64,000 nt of DNA, from the NCBI GenBank assembly GCA_047495785.1, contig JBLDXI010000010.1, forward strand, positions 310,001-374,000, read 5' to 3'. This DNA is from Lepidodermella squamata (Eukaryota > Gastrotricha). Both the position numbers and the translations under genes were made by a program. The notes under the pieces are model-generated. The model had not been told where the DNA came from. It saw only the letters and a list, made by a program, of their open reading frames with translations, and did not search any database. Positions 41,583 through 53,021 of this stretch are shown piece after piece; the stretch's first letter is position 1, and each line of letters begins with the position of its first letter.

Positions 41583-42134
41583 TTACCGGCCCAACTTGAA
41601 CTTTTCCTCCCACTCCGGCCCACACAGCTTCGCAGTCTCGGCCATCTGCTCAATCATCTCCGGCGACATACTGTCCTTAGTTATCCACATGACAGCAGCG
41701 TAATCAGCAATAGTCAAGTCGCAAAATCCGCTGGAAACATAGCACACAGGGTGGCTTTTGAAGGCTGTATCCTTAATCTGCTTGCAAGTCATCTCCTGGT
41801 TGTCGCTTGACAGCACCTCATCGGCCAGGACTTCCTGCAGGCATTTGCGAGTCGTGCCGACCCAAACTTTCCCCTTGGCGGAGAACTTGCGAAGGCTGTT
41901 GCTGAATATCTCGCAGTACTTTTTGCCGTAACCAAGAGCGTAATCGTCGCTTCCGGTGCCCGTGCACTCGGGATGGGCGGCAGCTAGGCATTCTTCGTAC
42001 CAGATACAGTCATTACCATGGGGTTGGTAGCAGTAGTCCGGAATAGTAATACTTGCATGTCCGTAAAAGCTACCCGGGATTACCGAAGCAAAACTTGCTC
42101 CGAAAATTACCGAAATTAACAGAAAGACTCGCAT
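41583..42134 (-). CDS. Secreted cysteine-rich protein (copy 2)
   Basis: A single-exon frame of 183 aa, paralogous to 38238-38765. Signal peptides are nearly identical (MRVFLLISVIFGASFA), and the segment ITIPDYCYQPHGNDCIWYEE is shared exactly. It has the same cysteine framework (YALGYGKKYCEIF, TTRKCLQE, CYVSSGFCDLT) and a slightly longer basic C-terminus. The first 90 codons are much more conserved than the rest, which suggests either partial gene conversion or diversifying C-termini. The 3' end lies on an AT-rich stretch. Confidence 0.65.
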   Translation of the reverse strand: MRVFLLISVIFGASFASVIPGSFYGHASITIPDYCYQPHGNDCIWYEECLAAAHPECTGTGSDDYALGYGKKYCEIFSNSLRKFSAKGKVWVGTTRKCLQEVLADEVLSSDNQEMTCKQIKDTAFKSHPVCYVSSGFCDLTIADYAAVMWITKDSMSPEMIEQMAETAKLCGPEWEEKFKLGR

Positions 42135-42610
42135 GTTTGTAAGTTGACTTGGTATAGTTGGGGAAATTGCGATTCCGAATTAGTATACATAGCGTCTCTC
42201 GCTAGAAATCTCACGCCTTTACATGGGCTGAGACCGGCCTGCTTTCCGGCCAATTGATAACACTTGGGGCTACTTATGAGGTTGTTGTCGTTATCGCACC
42301 TGAAGCACGAAAAATAACCCATTTTAAGGACAATAATGTCGCGTACCGGTGACAAGTAGTAATAATTAAGACGTGGGGTTAGGCCTATTGCCCAAACTCT
42401 CTTCCATAATCAATCAACTCTATTAAATGTTCACGTTTCCGGACCTTAAAATTTTCCTAAGAGGCCGCTGATTGCATTTTTCGATTATCCTGATAGATTC
42501 CTCACCTCAAAATCGAATTATTTTTCCGATATATTCCTTTCCTTGCAATAAATTAAGCTATTTTCATCTTTTATTAGGTTATTAATTTTTTCATATTTTT
42601 CAGGTTTGAT

Positions 42611-44694
42611 TCAGGTGTTAAGACTTTCCGACTCCACTGGCTCTGTGCTAGCGAATTTGAAGCTCCATTTTGTCGGCTTCTCTTTGTCAAATCGAACGGC
42701 TTTTCCTTTGGCAGTAGCTATCTCCATTTGCTCTCTTAGCGCGTCGCTCGACTCCAAGTTGGCCGGGCACTTCAGAGCAGACAAGCAATATCGGGTGTTT
42801 CCGTTTCCAGACGGCTCAAAACCAATTTCGACTAAAAGCCGATTTTCAAAATGTAGATATTCAATTGAGTTCATAAAATTTTTACTTACTCGCACGAACT
42901 TTACGAGGCGGAAAAATGATGACTATCAGCTCATCAACTTTTTCCGGGGCGGCTGATTTGTAAAGAAGTTCCCATTGGTCATCTAGTTTGGCTGCAACAG
43001 CTATGATCGCTGGAATTCTGTTCCTGTTTAAAATTCAATATAAAATTAAAATTTTACTAAATCATCAAAGAAAATACATATCGATTTGTTATCTTACTGG
43101 ACTTTATTATTTAAATTTTTAAATATTTAAAATGAATCCAAATATCTGTACCACTTCGATTGAAGTTCGACCCCTAACTTTCCGCTAAATTTTTCCGATT
43201 CTTTGCAATTTAGGCTTTTCATTTTTTTTATTGACTTTATTTACACTGGTAATTTTGATCGATATAGCATCGATAACAACCTAGGATTTTTTGTTTAGGA
43301 AAAAGCAATCAAAAACAGAAAAAAATCTGATCAATCGGCTTGGCCAGAATTTGGATCCGGTGATGGAACCCTTAATTTAGGGTGTCCACATTGCTCAATC
43401 TTACGAAGTAGCCCAGGAAGTGAAAATACATGCAAATACAAAACTTGCCCACGCTCGAGTTTGAAGGCTTTGAATTGCAGCGAGTCGATGAAACAACCGC
43501 GTTTGAAAGTGAAACACGAATCGGTGCATGAAGCAAATTCATCCGGAAGACGGCTGAAAATATGCTCGGCATCATCCAATATTTCGTCTTCAAGCTGTAC
43601 CAGATGATTCATTGTGATGCAGGCTTCGAAACCACTTTCTGAACGAGAAGAAATAATAATCAGATGGCTGGCAAATATACGGAAATTGAGGATGAAGAAC
43701 GTAAAATTGAAGTTTAACAATCTTTTTTTTGAAAATCGCGATAAATTCTAAAAAATCACGTTCCTATTTATAATGGAAACATCGGAATTTGTAAGTCCAA
43801 TATAAATTTACCTATACGATCGTCCTGTTCCAAAGACACATTTTCCACGTCGAAATTGTTATCAGCGAACATTTTGTAAAGTGGCGCGTATTCTCCGAAA
43901 GATAAATCCACGAAATTGAAGCGAAAGAAGCGCAACTCTTTGAAAATTTTAGCCATCTCGTAACTGCTGACTTCAGGATTTTTCACGCGCCAATCGTTAA
44001 CGGCAAAAAATATCTCCATCTCCTCTGATTTCAGCGTGTCTTTTGATAGAATATCAACAAGAGCTGAAGCTGACAATCGGCTGAACCCAGGCTTGCGGAA
44101 AATTAAATCGCCGCAAATTGAAATAAATCGATGGCACGATTCCAAGAATTTCGCATCCTTCAGTATCAACGCAGCTTCAATGACATCGTAAATCGAGTCG
44201 AAAGACAGCGTTCGGCTTAGGAAATTCACCATAGCATCGTAGAGACACGTAAACTGATACTCATCTGCCATTTTAAGGACTTCGATCGCCGTGGATAACG
44301 CCAAATTTTTTACTTCGATCCGCCTCGTGTAGAAAAATCTGAGAAAATGGTCGAAGGCTTCGGCGGATTTGCCAGGTAATTCGATAGGATCTTGGGGGTT
44401 GATGGATTCTTTGAAATTGCCGCCAAGTAGCAGCCGTTCCAAGACAGGCGATTGAATCGATAAAATAGCTCGGTGGGCTTGGAATTTACGGCCTCTGACT
44501 ACGAAAGTCACATCGGTGTTGTAGGAATTTTCGTAAAATTTGGCCATAACTTGGTCGCAATAGCTGGATTGAGCGTAGCAGTAAAGTTCATTACCGACCA
44601 GTTTTGTATCGCCATAATCGAAATTCGTTTCGTCCTTTCCCGAAGCTTCCGATGGCTGGGTTAAATCGAATACCTCCCGTAAGGAGAAAGGCAT
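42611..44694 (-). CDS. BTB-BACK protein with discoidin-like C-terminus (copy 2)
   Basis: The start is ATG 44694 (MPFSLREVFDL). Exon 1 (44694 to about 43811) carries a BTB domain (TDVTFVVRGRKFQAHRAILS) and BACK domain (VDILSKDTLKSEEMEIFFAV, APLYKMFADNNFDVEN). An exon near 43650-43331 (ITMNHLVQLEDEILDDAEHI..) may be skipped or terminal in one isoform because it ends with a stop in frame. Exons near 43020-42905 (AKLDDQWELLYKSAAPE) and 42840-42611 match the C-terminal part of copy 1, ending YCLSALKCPANLESSDALRE and KPTKWSFKFASTEP. It is probably a cytoplasmic adaptor. Splice junctions after exon 1 are approximate. Confidence 0.65.
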
Positions 44695-45235
44695 AATCCA
44701 GGAGCTATATCACGATGTGAATATAGCCAAAATAAAAAAATGCTAATGATCTAGGAACAGAGGGAAAATGATATACCCAGATAAAAGCAATTTATGCGGA
44801 TCTTCATATTTTGGAAAGGCCTAGCAGAGCAGCTATTATCAAGCAAAAAATACGAAATAACTACAACACTATGAATAATATTATGTATAATTCTCTAAAA
44901 AGAAGGGGTCCGGCCGAAACCAGTCGCCGAATGAAACCTCTTGGCAATAAATGAATATAGAATGAGCCCGAAAACATTACTATTTTGTATCTTGTATTTG
45001 GCCAATTTCCATTTTTTAGCATGAATTTTTCAATTTTTTCAAAGCTCTACAGACATTTTCCAGTAGGTAATATTTGAATCCTTGGAACAATAGAAAAACT
45101 TGAATACGCTGCGGTATCCTTCAAGCTAAAAATGACAAAAATTCAGAGCTAAGATTATATTTCTATCCACAAGCCTGGGTTATTCCAATATTTTGAACTT
45201 GAAACACATTTAAATTAACCAGTTATAAATTGTTG
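44695..45235. other. Intergenic gap
   Basis: The gap between BTB copies 2 and 3 holds no supported feature; it is AT-rich with no clear repeat. Confidence 0.35.
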
Positions 45236-47179
45236 TCACTTTCTATCGCCGTTTCTCTTGAAAATGACCGGCTTTTCCTTGTCGAGGCTTGATCCGACCA
45301 GAAACTGCTCGTCTAAGGTTAAGGCAGCCGGACACTCGAGACTCGTTACACAAAACCGTGAATTAGAAGTAGAGCTGACTTTGTCTGGCATCAATTTTAC
45401 TGTTAAAAAGGTAATTAACTGCAGAACATTTTCGGGTAAAAAAACATACTGAATTGAAAAATAAGCGGCTTGAAGATGACTACGACTCGGCTGCTGTAGT
45501 TTTCCTTAGCATCAAAAACACATAACTGAGTCCAAATTTCGCCATCCATCGAGGTTGAAACAGAGAATCCTGTAGTGCCTCTGGACCTGTAATGAAAAGA
45601 TTTAAAGACTTCCGTTCTATAATAATTTTGAAAAATTATTCATGACTAACCAAGTTACTACTGGATATGATCCATATGGGTCATCCATATGTCTCTTGAC
45701 CTGTTTGAACACTTCGAGCCCAATCGAATCGGCCCGAATCGGCTCTGGCAGCTTGACGATTACGTAGCCATTACTCGAGGTAGTGTAGGCGAATTCTTTC
45801 GAATTCGGATAGAAAGCACCTTCAGGATTTTTCACTTCGCGGTCATTCATAACTTTAGCTCCATTTTCGGCACGCACGATTCGATTTTTGCGCGCTGAAA
45901 TTCCAAATTACAAGAATTACAAAAAAATTAAATGGATAAAAATTAAAAAATAATTATTAAATTAATTAATTTAATAATCAATTTATATATTTCAAAATTG
46001 AGATTTTACACTCAAATGTGACAACCATCAAGAATTACAACCAAACAATAAAATGAAATTGTTAAGCTTACTCAGTCTAAGATTTGTTGCCCTGTTTCCC
46101 CCCGAACTTCCAAGTTCGGCTAAATTGACATTATTATCAACCAGTAACTTGTACAATGGCGCCAGTCGGTCGAAAGTCATGCCAGTCAAATCGATGAGCC
46201 CGAACCGAACCTTGGATAGAATTTCAGCCATTCCGCTAGCATCAGCAGCCTGATTTTTAGCCCGCCACCGGGAGACAGCGAGCAGAACTTCGATTTCCGG
46301 AGCACTCAACGTATCTTGGGACAGAATTTCGACTACAGCTCGAGGGCTTAGCGATTCGAAGTCGGGATTTGATAGAATTCCGCTACCGTCAATCGCTATG
46401 AACTTTTGAAAGGAATTCAAAAGATTTTCATCGTTGACCAATAGAGCTGCCTCAAGAAGTTTAAAGACAGTTTCCATGGTTACCAAACCAGCCAGCAGAT
46501 CAACTAACGACTTGTAGAGAATCGAAGTCTCGTATTCATGGGCCATGAGCAAAATTTCGATCGCCATGTCTAGGGTCAGCTCTTTGACAGCCAATGATCG
46601 GGTGTAGAAAAATGTGAGAAATGGCTTGAAAGCTCGAGCGGTTTTTCCTGGTAAAGGAATGGGATCGGTTTTATCGACTGATTCCTTGAAATTGCCACTG
46701 AGTAGCAATTTTTCGAAAACAGGAGATTGAACGGCTAAAATTGCGCGATGAGCTTTGAATTGTCGCCGTTCAACGATGAAAGTCACATCAGCATACAGGC
46801 CTTCGTTGAACAATTTTTCGGTGACATCGGTGAAATAACTACTCCGTTGAACGATGTCACGAGAGTTGAGAAGCTTGGGAGAAATTGCGGGCGAATTTTC
46901 ATCAGAATTCGTATGGCCATTTAGCGATGATTTCTCAGCAGGGTCTCCAATCGGCGATGTGAATAAATCAGCGATCATCATTTCTGGTAAAGGTTGCTGA
47001 TCTTTAAAAATAATTGAAATTTCCGAAAATGAAAAATTAGCTTTTAGTATTATTCATAGACATAATATCAGTATAGACTGACTACTCACGAGAAAAGGGG
47101 TGTAACGCCATGGGCGCCAGATGGTCTGCTGATTCCTGAAAAAGTCCTTCAATTTAGCTTTCTTCGAAACAGTTGTCAT
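45236..47179 (-). CDS. BTB-BACK protein with discoidin-like C-terminus (copy 3)
   Basis: The likely first exon starts at ATG 47179 (MTTVSKKAKLKDFF..YTPFL) and splices at GTGAGT (about 47090) to the main exon containing ATG 46981. That second ATG is an alternative start. The main exon holds a BTB domain (ADVTFIVERRQFKAHRAILA) and BACK domain (VVEILSQDTLSAPEIEVLLA, APLYKLLVDNNVNLAE). Further exons near 45895-45662 (ENGAKVMNDREVKNPEGAFY.., GYVIVKLPEPIRADSIGLEV) and 45595-45475 (GFSVSTSMDGEIWTQLCVFD) form an F5/8-type C-like module as in BTBD9. A last exon ends at 45236. The first exon-intron junction lies in an 82-bp perfect inverted repeat, and a damaged partial copy of the 5' half occurs at 55170-55725. 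Confidence 0.7.
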
Positions 47180-48350
47180 GATTTATTTCTGAATATAAAA
47201 ACTGCTATCCTAATTTTTTAACAGTTCCTTTATCATTAAAATTATAGAAAAAATAGCACCGTGTTCCTCTCGATAAGACCTATTCTATGACACTTGGTTC
47301 TTTCTCATGCGACCTTTCATCGCCAAGAAATCGATGGAGGAAATTTCGAATTTTTCGATTTTTGGACTCCAAGAAATTGTTGAATCAGCAGACCATCTGG
47401 CGCCCATGGCGTTACACCCCTTTTCTCGTGAGTAGTCAGTCTATACTGATATTATGTCTATGGTATTATTGTATTTGAACTTTTGGCACGCGATAAATTG
47501 GGCCGCGTGATTGAAATCTTGCTAGATAAGCACCAGCTGTTAAGCTGATAATCTTAAAATAGGTTCAAATTTTCATTCTGGAATCTCATGGCTCATAGTG
47601 AAATAGGGCAATAAAGTCATGATGTCCAACATCTTTCGCTCTTGTGATATTTTTAGAACTTAATGAATTAATATTTAATAATGAATTATAAATGCATCCC
47701 ATCCTAAATTCGGCCACTTTGCCAGTGGCGTGAAATTTTAGAAAATATCCGCCAAATACCAAATACAGAATCATAGAGGATTTCTTGGGCTATCGAATGC
47801 CGGTTCCCCCAAGTCCGGAAGATTTTACCTCGATTTATGGCTCATTTTCTCGTCAACTAGACTCCTGGCCGGAATTAGGGAGCCGGGTACCATAATTTCG
47901 GCCACTACATCCAGTTTACGCTAACATCCCAAGTTTGATACCATCAAATTCGTCTCGAAAAGCCGAGTGTGGAAATCGCCTTTGTTGCTGTACCTGTAAG
48001 CTTTTGTTGGCGACCACCATTAAATGTTTGAAATGGTATAATTCAAAAATTGAAAACCAAAGCTTCGGCCAATGTAAGATTGGACACCACACTGAGTCGG
48101 AATTTATGCTCCTTTCCTTTATAGCCACTGAGCGCTCACTTATTCTTCCTCCCCTGATCCTTCTTGTAACAGGATACCAGTTTCTGACTAAGCACGTGGT
48201 TTTCAAAAAAACCGAAGGGAAAAACTTTCCGAGTCGATAGCCGTAATGACTTTTTCACAAGTATAGCCGACGTTGATATTTCAAAAGTGTTTATTTCTAG
48301 TTCAAAAATTTTTACTCATTACAAATTACAGCCGATTAGTACGGAAAAAA
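46440..48350. repeat. Segmental duplication, unit 1 proximal part
   Basis: This stretch (BTB copy 3 5' half and about 1.3 kb upstream) recurs at about 55300-57085. Markers include TCTTGCTAGATAAGCACCAG at 47517 and 56002, the phrase AAATTCGTCTCG..AAG.CGAGTGTGGAAAT at 47945 and 56395, and TACAGCCGATTAGT at 48328 and 57059. The second copy has indels, so the duplication is not recent. Confidence 0.65.
47053..47463. repeat. 82-bp perfect inverted repeat flanking BTB copy 3 exon 1
   Basis: Bases 47053-47135 and 47382-47463 are exact reverse complements (for example GAATCAGCAGACCATCTGGC at 47382), separated by about 246 bp. The repeat spans the 3' part of the putative first exon and its splice donor, so a second, plus-oriented copy of that exon end and donor exists upstream. 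Confidence 0.8.
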
Positions 48351-48829
48351 GTAGCGTATTTAATTTGTTATTGTACAGTGCACGGGGTCGGGGCTGTGGA
48401 TTGTGCACTTATCTAGGGATACAGCTAAAGAGGGCTGTTAAAAAGCTGGCGATGAATCATAGGTGCATAGCCACGCTTTTTTCTTAGTTGCTAAGGAGAC
48501 GTTGTTTTTAGTGGTTATAGCCATAATCTAACCAAGCCCGAATTCATTTGTTTAAAACAATCCGAAATTGATAAAAGCATCTCTTACGATTACCGAAGTA
48601 AAAAGGATATTTGGTCAACAGTGCTCAGAAATTAATTGTGTGAATTCTAGAATCGAGAATTTTCACATATCATCCATCAATACATTAAGCTCAGAATAGA
48701 AGTTCCCGAATAAATTCGAGATTTCTGGAAATAATTGCTAATTACAATATTTCGCTAATATTGCCAGGAAACTTTTTTAACAGGAACCAACATCCTTCCA
48801 TTTATGGTCCTGAATGGTGTGGCGACAAT

Positions 48830-50700
48830 TGATCAAGCGACTATTCAACATGCGACAGCTCCGTGCGACAATTCGGCAAACGTCAATTTGACACATGAAA
48901 TTTTAGGGATCGAAAACGACAATTCGGCAAACGATTATTGAGCAGGGTGTCCAATTTCGACAATTCGGCAAAACGGCAACTCGACGTGATGAAAATCACT
49001 AATATGGGAAAACGACTGAACTTGGCAGGAATAAATTTCTGTCACGTTAGAGAAAAAGTGATTAAATTTATTTATTTATTTATTTATTTAGAAGCTATGA
49101 CACCCAAGAGAGGGCAGCTTGACAATGTTTGAAGGAAAAAGCAACAGATAATTTCAGGACAGGTTCAGATTTAGGACAGGAAAAGTGAACACAGTAAGAG
49201 GAGACAAAGGTTTGGACCATTCATCGTTTTAATATGTAGCAGTGATCAGTCAACAATTTGGATCAGTAGTACATAAGTAGTGTGTAAAAATAATAAAGAT
49301 AATATTAAAACAAAATCTCAACAACTTCATAAAAATAGAGTGCTATCAATTTATTAAAGTGCTAAACTAGAGGCATTTTTGTTGTAGAAAAAAGCGTGAG
49401 CAATTGAACGGCATATGTCAGCTGACTCGGCCTGCCGTGCCTCAATAGGCAGTTGATTCCACAGTTCGGGACCTCTGTAACTCAGACTAAGCATTTCTCG
49501 TTTTTAGTCGCATTTCGGCTTGAACATAGGTTCGGAATTTCGAACCTCGTATCGGGGAGGCGGGTTCAGACAAAAAAGCGCTTGAATTGCAGCCGGTGCT
49601 TGCTTGTTAAGGCACTTCCATATGAAGGTGACCAGGTGAATGGCGTGTTTTGTTCTACGTCAACCCAGCCAAGGCGATGTCGCAGTGGTTGAGCATCAGC
49701 GAGCGGATGAGCGCCACAAATAACTCGAACTGCTCGGTCTTGCGTCGATTGAAGCCTGGCCAGTGTGGTCGGGGCAGCTTGGCCCAAAGTTAGGTCACCG
49801 TAATTCAAGTGACTAAATATCAAACCATTGGCCATTAAGATAGCAGTCCTACGACTTACGAACTTCGAGGCCAGCTTGAGAGCAAACACACCTCTTCTTG
49901 CTTTGCTTTTGGCACCATTTATGTGCTTTTTGAAAGACAGTTTATTGTCGATCGTAAAGCCAAGTGTCACCATTTCACTTGACGGCTTAACTATTGCGTC
50001 GCCGATTTTAATACAGAAATCCGGAGCCGTAGGCATCGCGCATTTCAATATCAAAAATTGCGACTTTTTACCGTTAACCTGCAAGGAGTTGGATTTCAAC
50101 CAACAACAAACCCGATTGATTTCCTGTTGAAGAACCGATCTGAGTTCGTTGACGTTCCGACTGGCGAAATAAATTGTTATATCGTCTGCTTATTGTTCGA
50201 TTCCGCAGCGCGTAACGACGAGTGATAGTTCATTTACGTACACTGTAAACATAAGTGGCCCTAAAACTGAGCCCTGAGGCACACCATGGTGAATTTCTTC
50301 GAAGGCAGATAGTGCGCTGTTAATCTTTGTACCCGAGAACGGGACAAAATGTAATGTCCTACATTGAGCAGGAATATCAGGGGTAAAAAGGCTATGCGAG
50401 CGGAGCGAGCATGACCATTCTGACTCTGTAGTTTTTACCTCTTATTTTATGTGTACTATGGCCTCGAAATTTGATATCTATAGCTAATGCTCAGTTGTCG
50501 TTTCAGTACGAGTGATTTATCGAGTTTTCTTCTGCCGAATATTGTCGCTTGTCGCTCAATGGTACGTTGGATTTTCACTGCCGATTAGTCGTTTGCCGAG
50601 TTGTCGTTTTCGATCGAATAACGAAATACTGACGAATTGACGTTTGTTGTTTGTTGAGTTGTCGCTGCCGAATTGTCGTATTTCCAGTTGTCAATGCTCA
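48830..50700. mobile_element. Foldback repeats (CGACAATTCGGCAAAC) split by a LINE
   Basis: Left part 48830-49000 has several direct copies of CGACAATTCGGCAAAC. Right part 50500-50700 has the complements (GCCGAATTGTCG, CGTTTGCCGAGTTGTCG). GATCGAAAACGACAATTCGG on the left pairs closely with CCGAGTTGTCGTTTTCGATC on the right. The LINE at 49064-50390 sits between them. It looks like one foldback element later opened by a LINE insertion. Confidence 0.5.
49064..50390 (-). mobile_element. 5'-truncated LINE with inactivated RT
   Basis: The minus strand encodes the C-terminal half of a jockey/CR1-like RT: HHGVPQGSVLGPLMFTVYVN, the catalytic box read as stop-ADD (Tyr codon of YADD is TAA at about 50191), VNGKKSQFLI, VTLGFTIDNKLSFKKHI and ALKLASKFVSRR. 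A frame change follows near 49640, then the PELWNQLPIE tail. The 3' UTR ends in a (TTTA)n tail at 49064-49090 and matches the fragment at 2545-2725. Because the nonsense codon destroys the active site and the 5' end is missing, the copy is dead. Confidence 0.75.
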
Positions 50701-51083
50701 ATTGTCATACAAAGAGGCATCTGAAACGTTTCTCGTCGTCAGCTAATTCGAACTAAATTGGGCCGGCCTTTATCAACGGGATCATCTTCTTTATTGGAAA
50801 GCAAAATTTATTCGAAGAACAACAAATCAACTGGTGAAATTCACCCGCGTCGATCCAAGCTTAACAGGTCCGGCTATTCATTACATACTAAAATAAGGCG
50901 GTAGCTTAGCCAGCTATTTCCTTGAACTTGACCAAATTTAATTTTGTAAATAATTTTTTCTTCCACTAATAAAAAAAAATTAATTATCAATTTTGAGGGG
51001 GCTGTGAAGGGTGTGGCAGATAACGAGGGAATTGCACAGAGCCAGGATGCACTTATCGAGGGAGCACTGTATTACAATAGGCA
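50701..51083. other. Gap between foldback element and ankyrin gene
   Basis: No feature is supported. It is probably in part the 3' UTR and flank of the ankyrin gene, whose downstream sequence (TTACAAAAGGTTG) is shared with the second unit. Confidence 0.3.
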
Positions 51084-53021
51084 TTACAAAAGGTTGAAAT
51101 AATTCAAGAATAGAAACAAGATAAATATGCGTTTTGACAGGTCACTAATTAATTGATTGGAACAAGATGAATTCGTTCGACTTGCTCCTCGCGACCTCAG
51201 CAAATCGGCCAAAACACTATCGTTTAGGCTAATCGCCCAATCGAGTGCTGACTTGCCAGTTGCATCTCTGGCATCTTTATTCGCACCTCTATCCAGCAAC
51301 AGTCGAACTACTTCAAGGTACCCATTCGCAGCCGCAACTAGCAACGCCGTCGAGCCATTTTTCTTCTTGGCATCGATGGCAGCATCCCGATCCAGCAACA
51401 GTCGAACTATTTCCAGTTCCCCATGCGAAGCAGCAATCATCAATGCCGTCCAGCCATCGTTATCCTTGGCCTCGATGGCAGCGTTGCGTTCCAGCAACAG
51501 TCGAACAACTTCCAGTCGCCCATTCGCAGCCGCAACTAGCAACGCCGTCCAGCCTTTTTTATTCTTGGCATCGATGGCAGCATCCCGATCCAGCAACAGT
51601 CGAACTATTTCCAGTTCCCCATGCGAAGCAGCAATCATCAATGCCGTCCAGCCATCGTTATCCTTGGCCTCGATGGCAGCGTTGCGTTCCAGCAACAGTC
51701 GAACAACTTCCAGTCGCCCATTCGCAGCCGCAACTAGCAACGCCGTCCAGCCTTTTTTATTCTTGGCATCGATGGCAGCGTTTCGATCCAGCAACAATCC
51801 AACCACTTTGACCTGTCCAAAACGCGCCGCAACCGTTAACACCGTCGCGCCATCTTTTTGTTTGGCCTCGATGGCAGCATTCCGATCCAGCAACAGTCGG
51901 GCAACTTCCAATTGCCCATTCCCAGCCGCCCACATTAACGCCGTCGTGCCATATTTATCCTTGGCATCGATGGTAGCGTTGCGATCCAGCAACAGTCGAA
52001 CAACTTCCACATGACCATTCGCAGCAGCTGTCATCAATGCCGTCCAGCCGTCGTTATTCCCGGCCTCGATGGCAGCATTCCGATCCAGCAACAGTCGAAC
52101 AACTTCCACATGACCATTCGCAGCAGCTGTCATCAATGCCGTCCAGCCGTCGTTATTCCCGGCCTCGATGGCAGCATTCCGATCCAGCATCAGTCGAACA
52201 ACTTCCACTCGCCCATTCCCAGCCGCCAACATTAACGCCGTCGTGCCATTGTTATTCTTGGCCTCGATCGCAGCATTCCGATCCAGCAACAGTTGAACAA
52301 CTTCGAGGTGCCCCTTTAAAGCCGCAACCATTAACGCAGTCACGCCCTCGTTAGTCTTGGCTTCGATGGTAGCATTCCGATCCAGCAACAGTCGAACTAT
52401 TTCCAATTCCCCATTCGAAGCCCCCAACATTAGCGCCGTCGTGCCGTTGTTATTCTTGGCCTCGATGGCAGCATTCCGATCCAGCAACAGTCGAACAACT
52501 TCCACTCGCCCATTTGCAGCCGCCCACATTAACACCGTAGTGCCATTGTTATTCTTGGCCTCGATGGCAGCATTCCGATCCAGCAACAGTCGAACAACTT
52601 CCAATTGCCCATACCAAGCCGCATCCATCAATGCCGTCCAGCCAGCAAGATCTTTGGCTTCGATAGCAGCCTTGTGGTCTAGCAACAGTTTAATGATTTC
52701 CAGTTGCCCATTCGAAGCCGCAGTCATCAATGCCGTCATACCATTGTTATCCTCCCTGTAATTCGTATCAGCTCCACGATCCACTAACAGCTGAGCAATT
52801 TCCAATCGCTGGTTCGATTGCACCGTATCGCACGTAACGCTGTGTAGCAGAGTGCCGTTCATCGTATCCCCATCACCACAGTAATAAGGCTTTGGGTTGC
52901 GCCAGTTCGGGTCGAATTTGCCGCCAGTGGATTCGTCGATCTCTGCAACGAGTTGCCGCACCTGCGCTACGTCGTCCGTGGAGTATGCTACATTCCACAA
53001 CTGTTCGTATACTTCGCTGAT
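51084..53021 (-). CDS. Ankyrin-repeat protein 1 with hydrophobic C-terminus
   Basis: A long exon starts at an acceptor (TACTTTCAG) at 53021 and encodes about 645 aa. It has a short N-terminal domain (ISEVYEQLWN..STDDVAQVRQLVAEID) with two conserved Cys (YYCGDGD, VTCDTVQ), then about 16 ankyrin repeats of 33 aa (GxTALMxAAxNGxLEVVRLLLDRNAAIEAK). The C-terminus (SNQLISDLSKRIFILFLFLNYFNLL) is a short hydrophobic tail after a Ser/Asn-rich segment, like a tail anchor or GPI signal. No ATG lies in this exon before codon 40 or so, so a first exon upstream is missing from the model. Repeats are unusually uniform at DNA level: a 198-bp block is repeated almost perfectly at 51380-51775, and a 99-bp block near 52008-52205. 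A paralogue lies at 57532-59670. Confidence 0.75.
   Translation of the reverse strand: MSEVYEQLWNVAYSTDDVAQVRQLVAEIDESTGGKFDPNWRNPKPYYCGDGDTMNGTLLHSVTCDTVQSNQRLEIAQLLVDRGADTNYREDNNGMTALMTAASNGQLEIIKLLLDHKAAIEAKDLAGWTALMDAAWYGQLEVVRLLLDRNAAIEAKNNNGTTVLMWAAANGRVEVVRLLLDRNAAIEAKNNNGTTALMLGASNGELEIVRLLLDRNATIEAKTNEGVTALMVAALKGHLEVVQLLLDRNAAIEAKNNNGTTALMLAAGNGRVEVVRLMLDRNAAIEAGNNDGWTALMTAAANGHVEVVRLLLDRNAAIEAGNNDGWTALMTAAANGHVEVVRLLLDRNATIDAKDKYGTTALMWAAGNGQLEVARLLLDRNAAIEAKQKDGATVLTVAARFGQVKVVGLLLDRNAAIDAKNKKGWTALLVAAANGRLEVVRLLLERNAAIEAKDNDGWTALMIAASHGELEIVRLLLDRDAAIDAKNKKGWTALLVAAANGRLEVVRLLLERNAAIEAKDNDGWTALMIAASHGELEIVRLLLDRDAAIDAKKKNGSTALLVAAANGYLEVVRLLLDRGANKDARDATGKSALDWAISLNDSVLADLLRSRGASRTNSSCSNQLISDLSKRIFILFLFLNYFNLL

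Noticed and set aside
48835-48985. CRISPR-like array of CGACAATTCGGCAAAC repeats
   Set aside because: Copies are irregularly spaced, occur in inverted form at 50.5-50.7 kb and lie in animal nuclear DNA; a foldback transposon explains them.
51157-52761. Long plus-strand ORFs (285, 188, 134 aa) across the ankyrin gene
   Set aside because: They are antisense shadows of the uniform ankyrin repeats; their translated sequence is repetitive for the same reason and has no domain.
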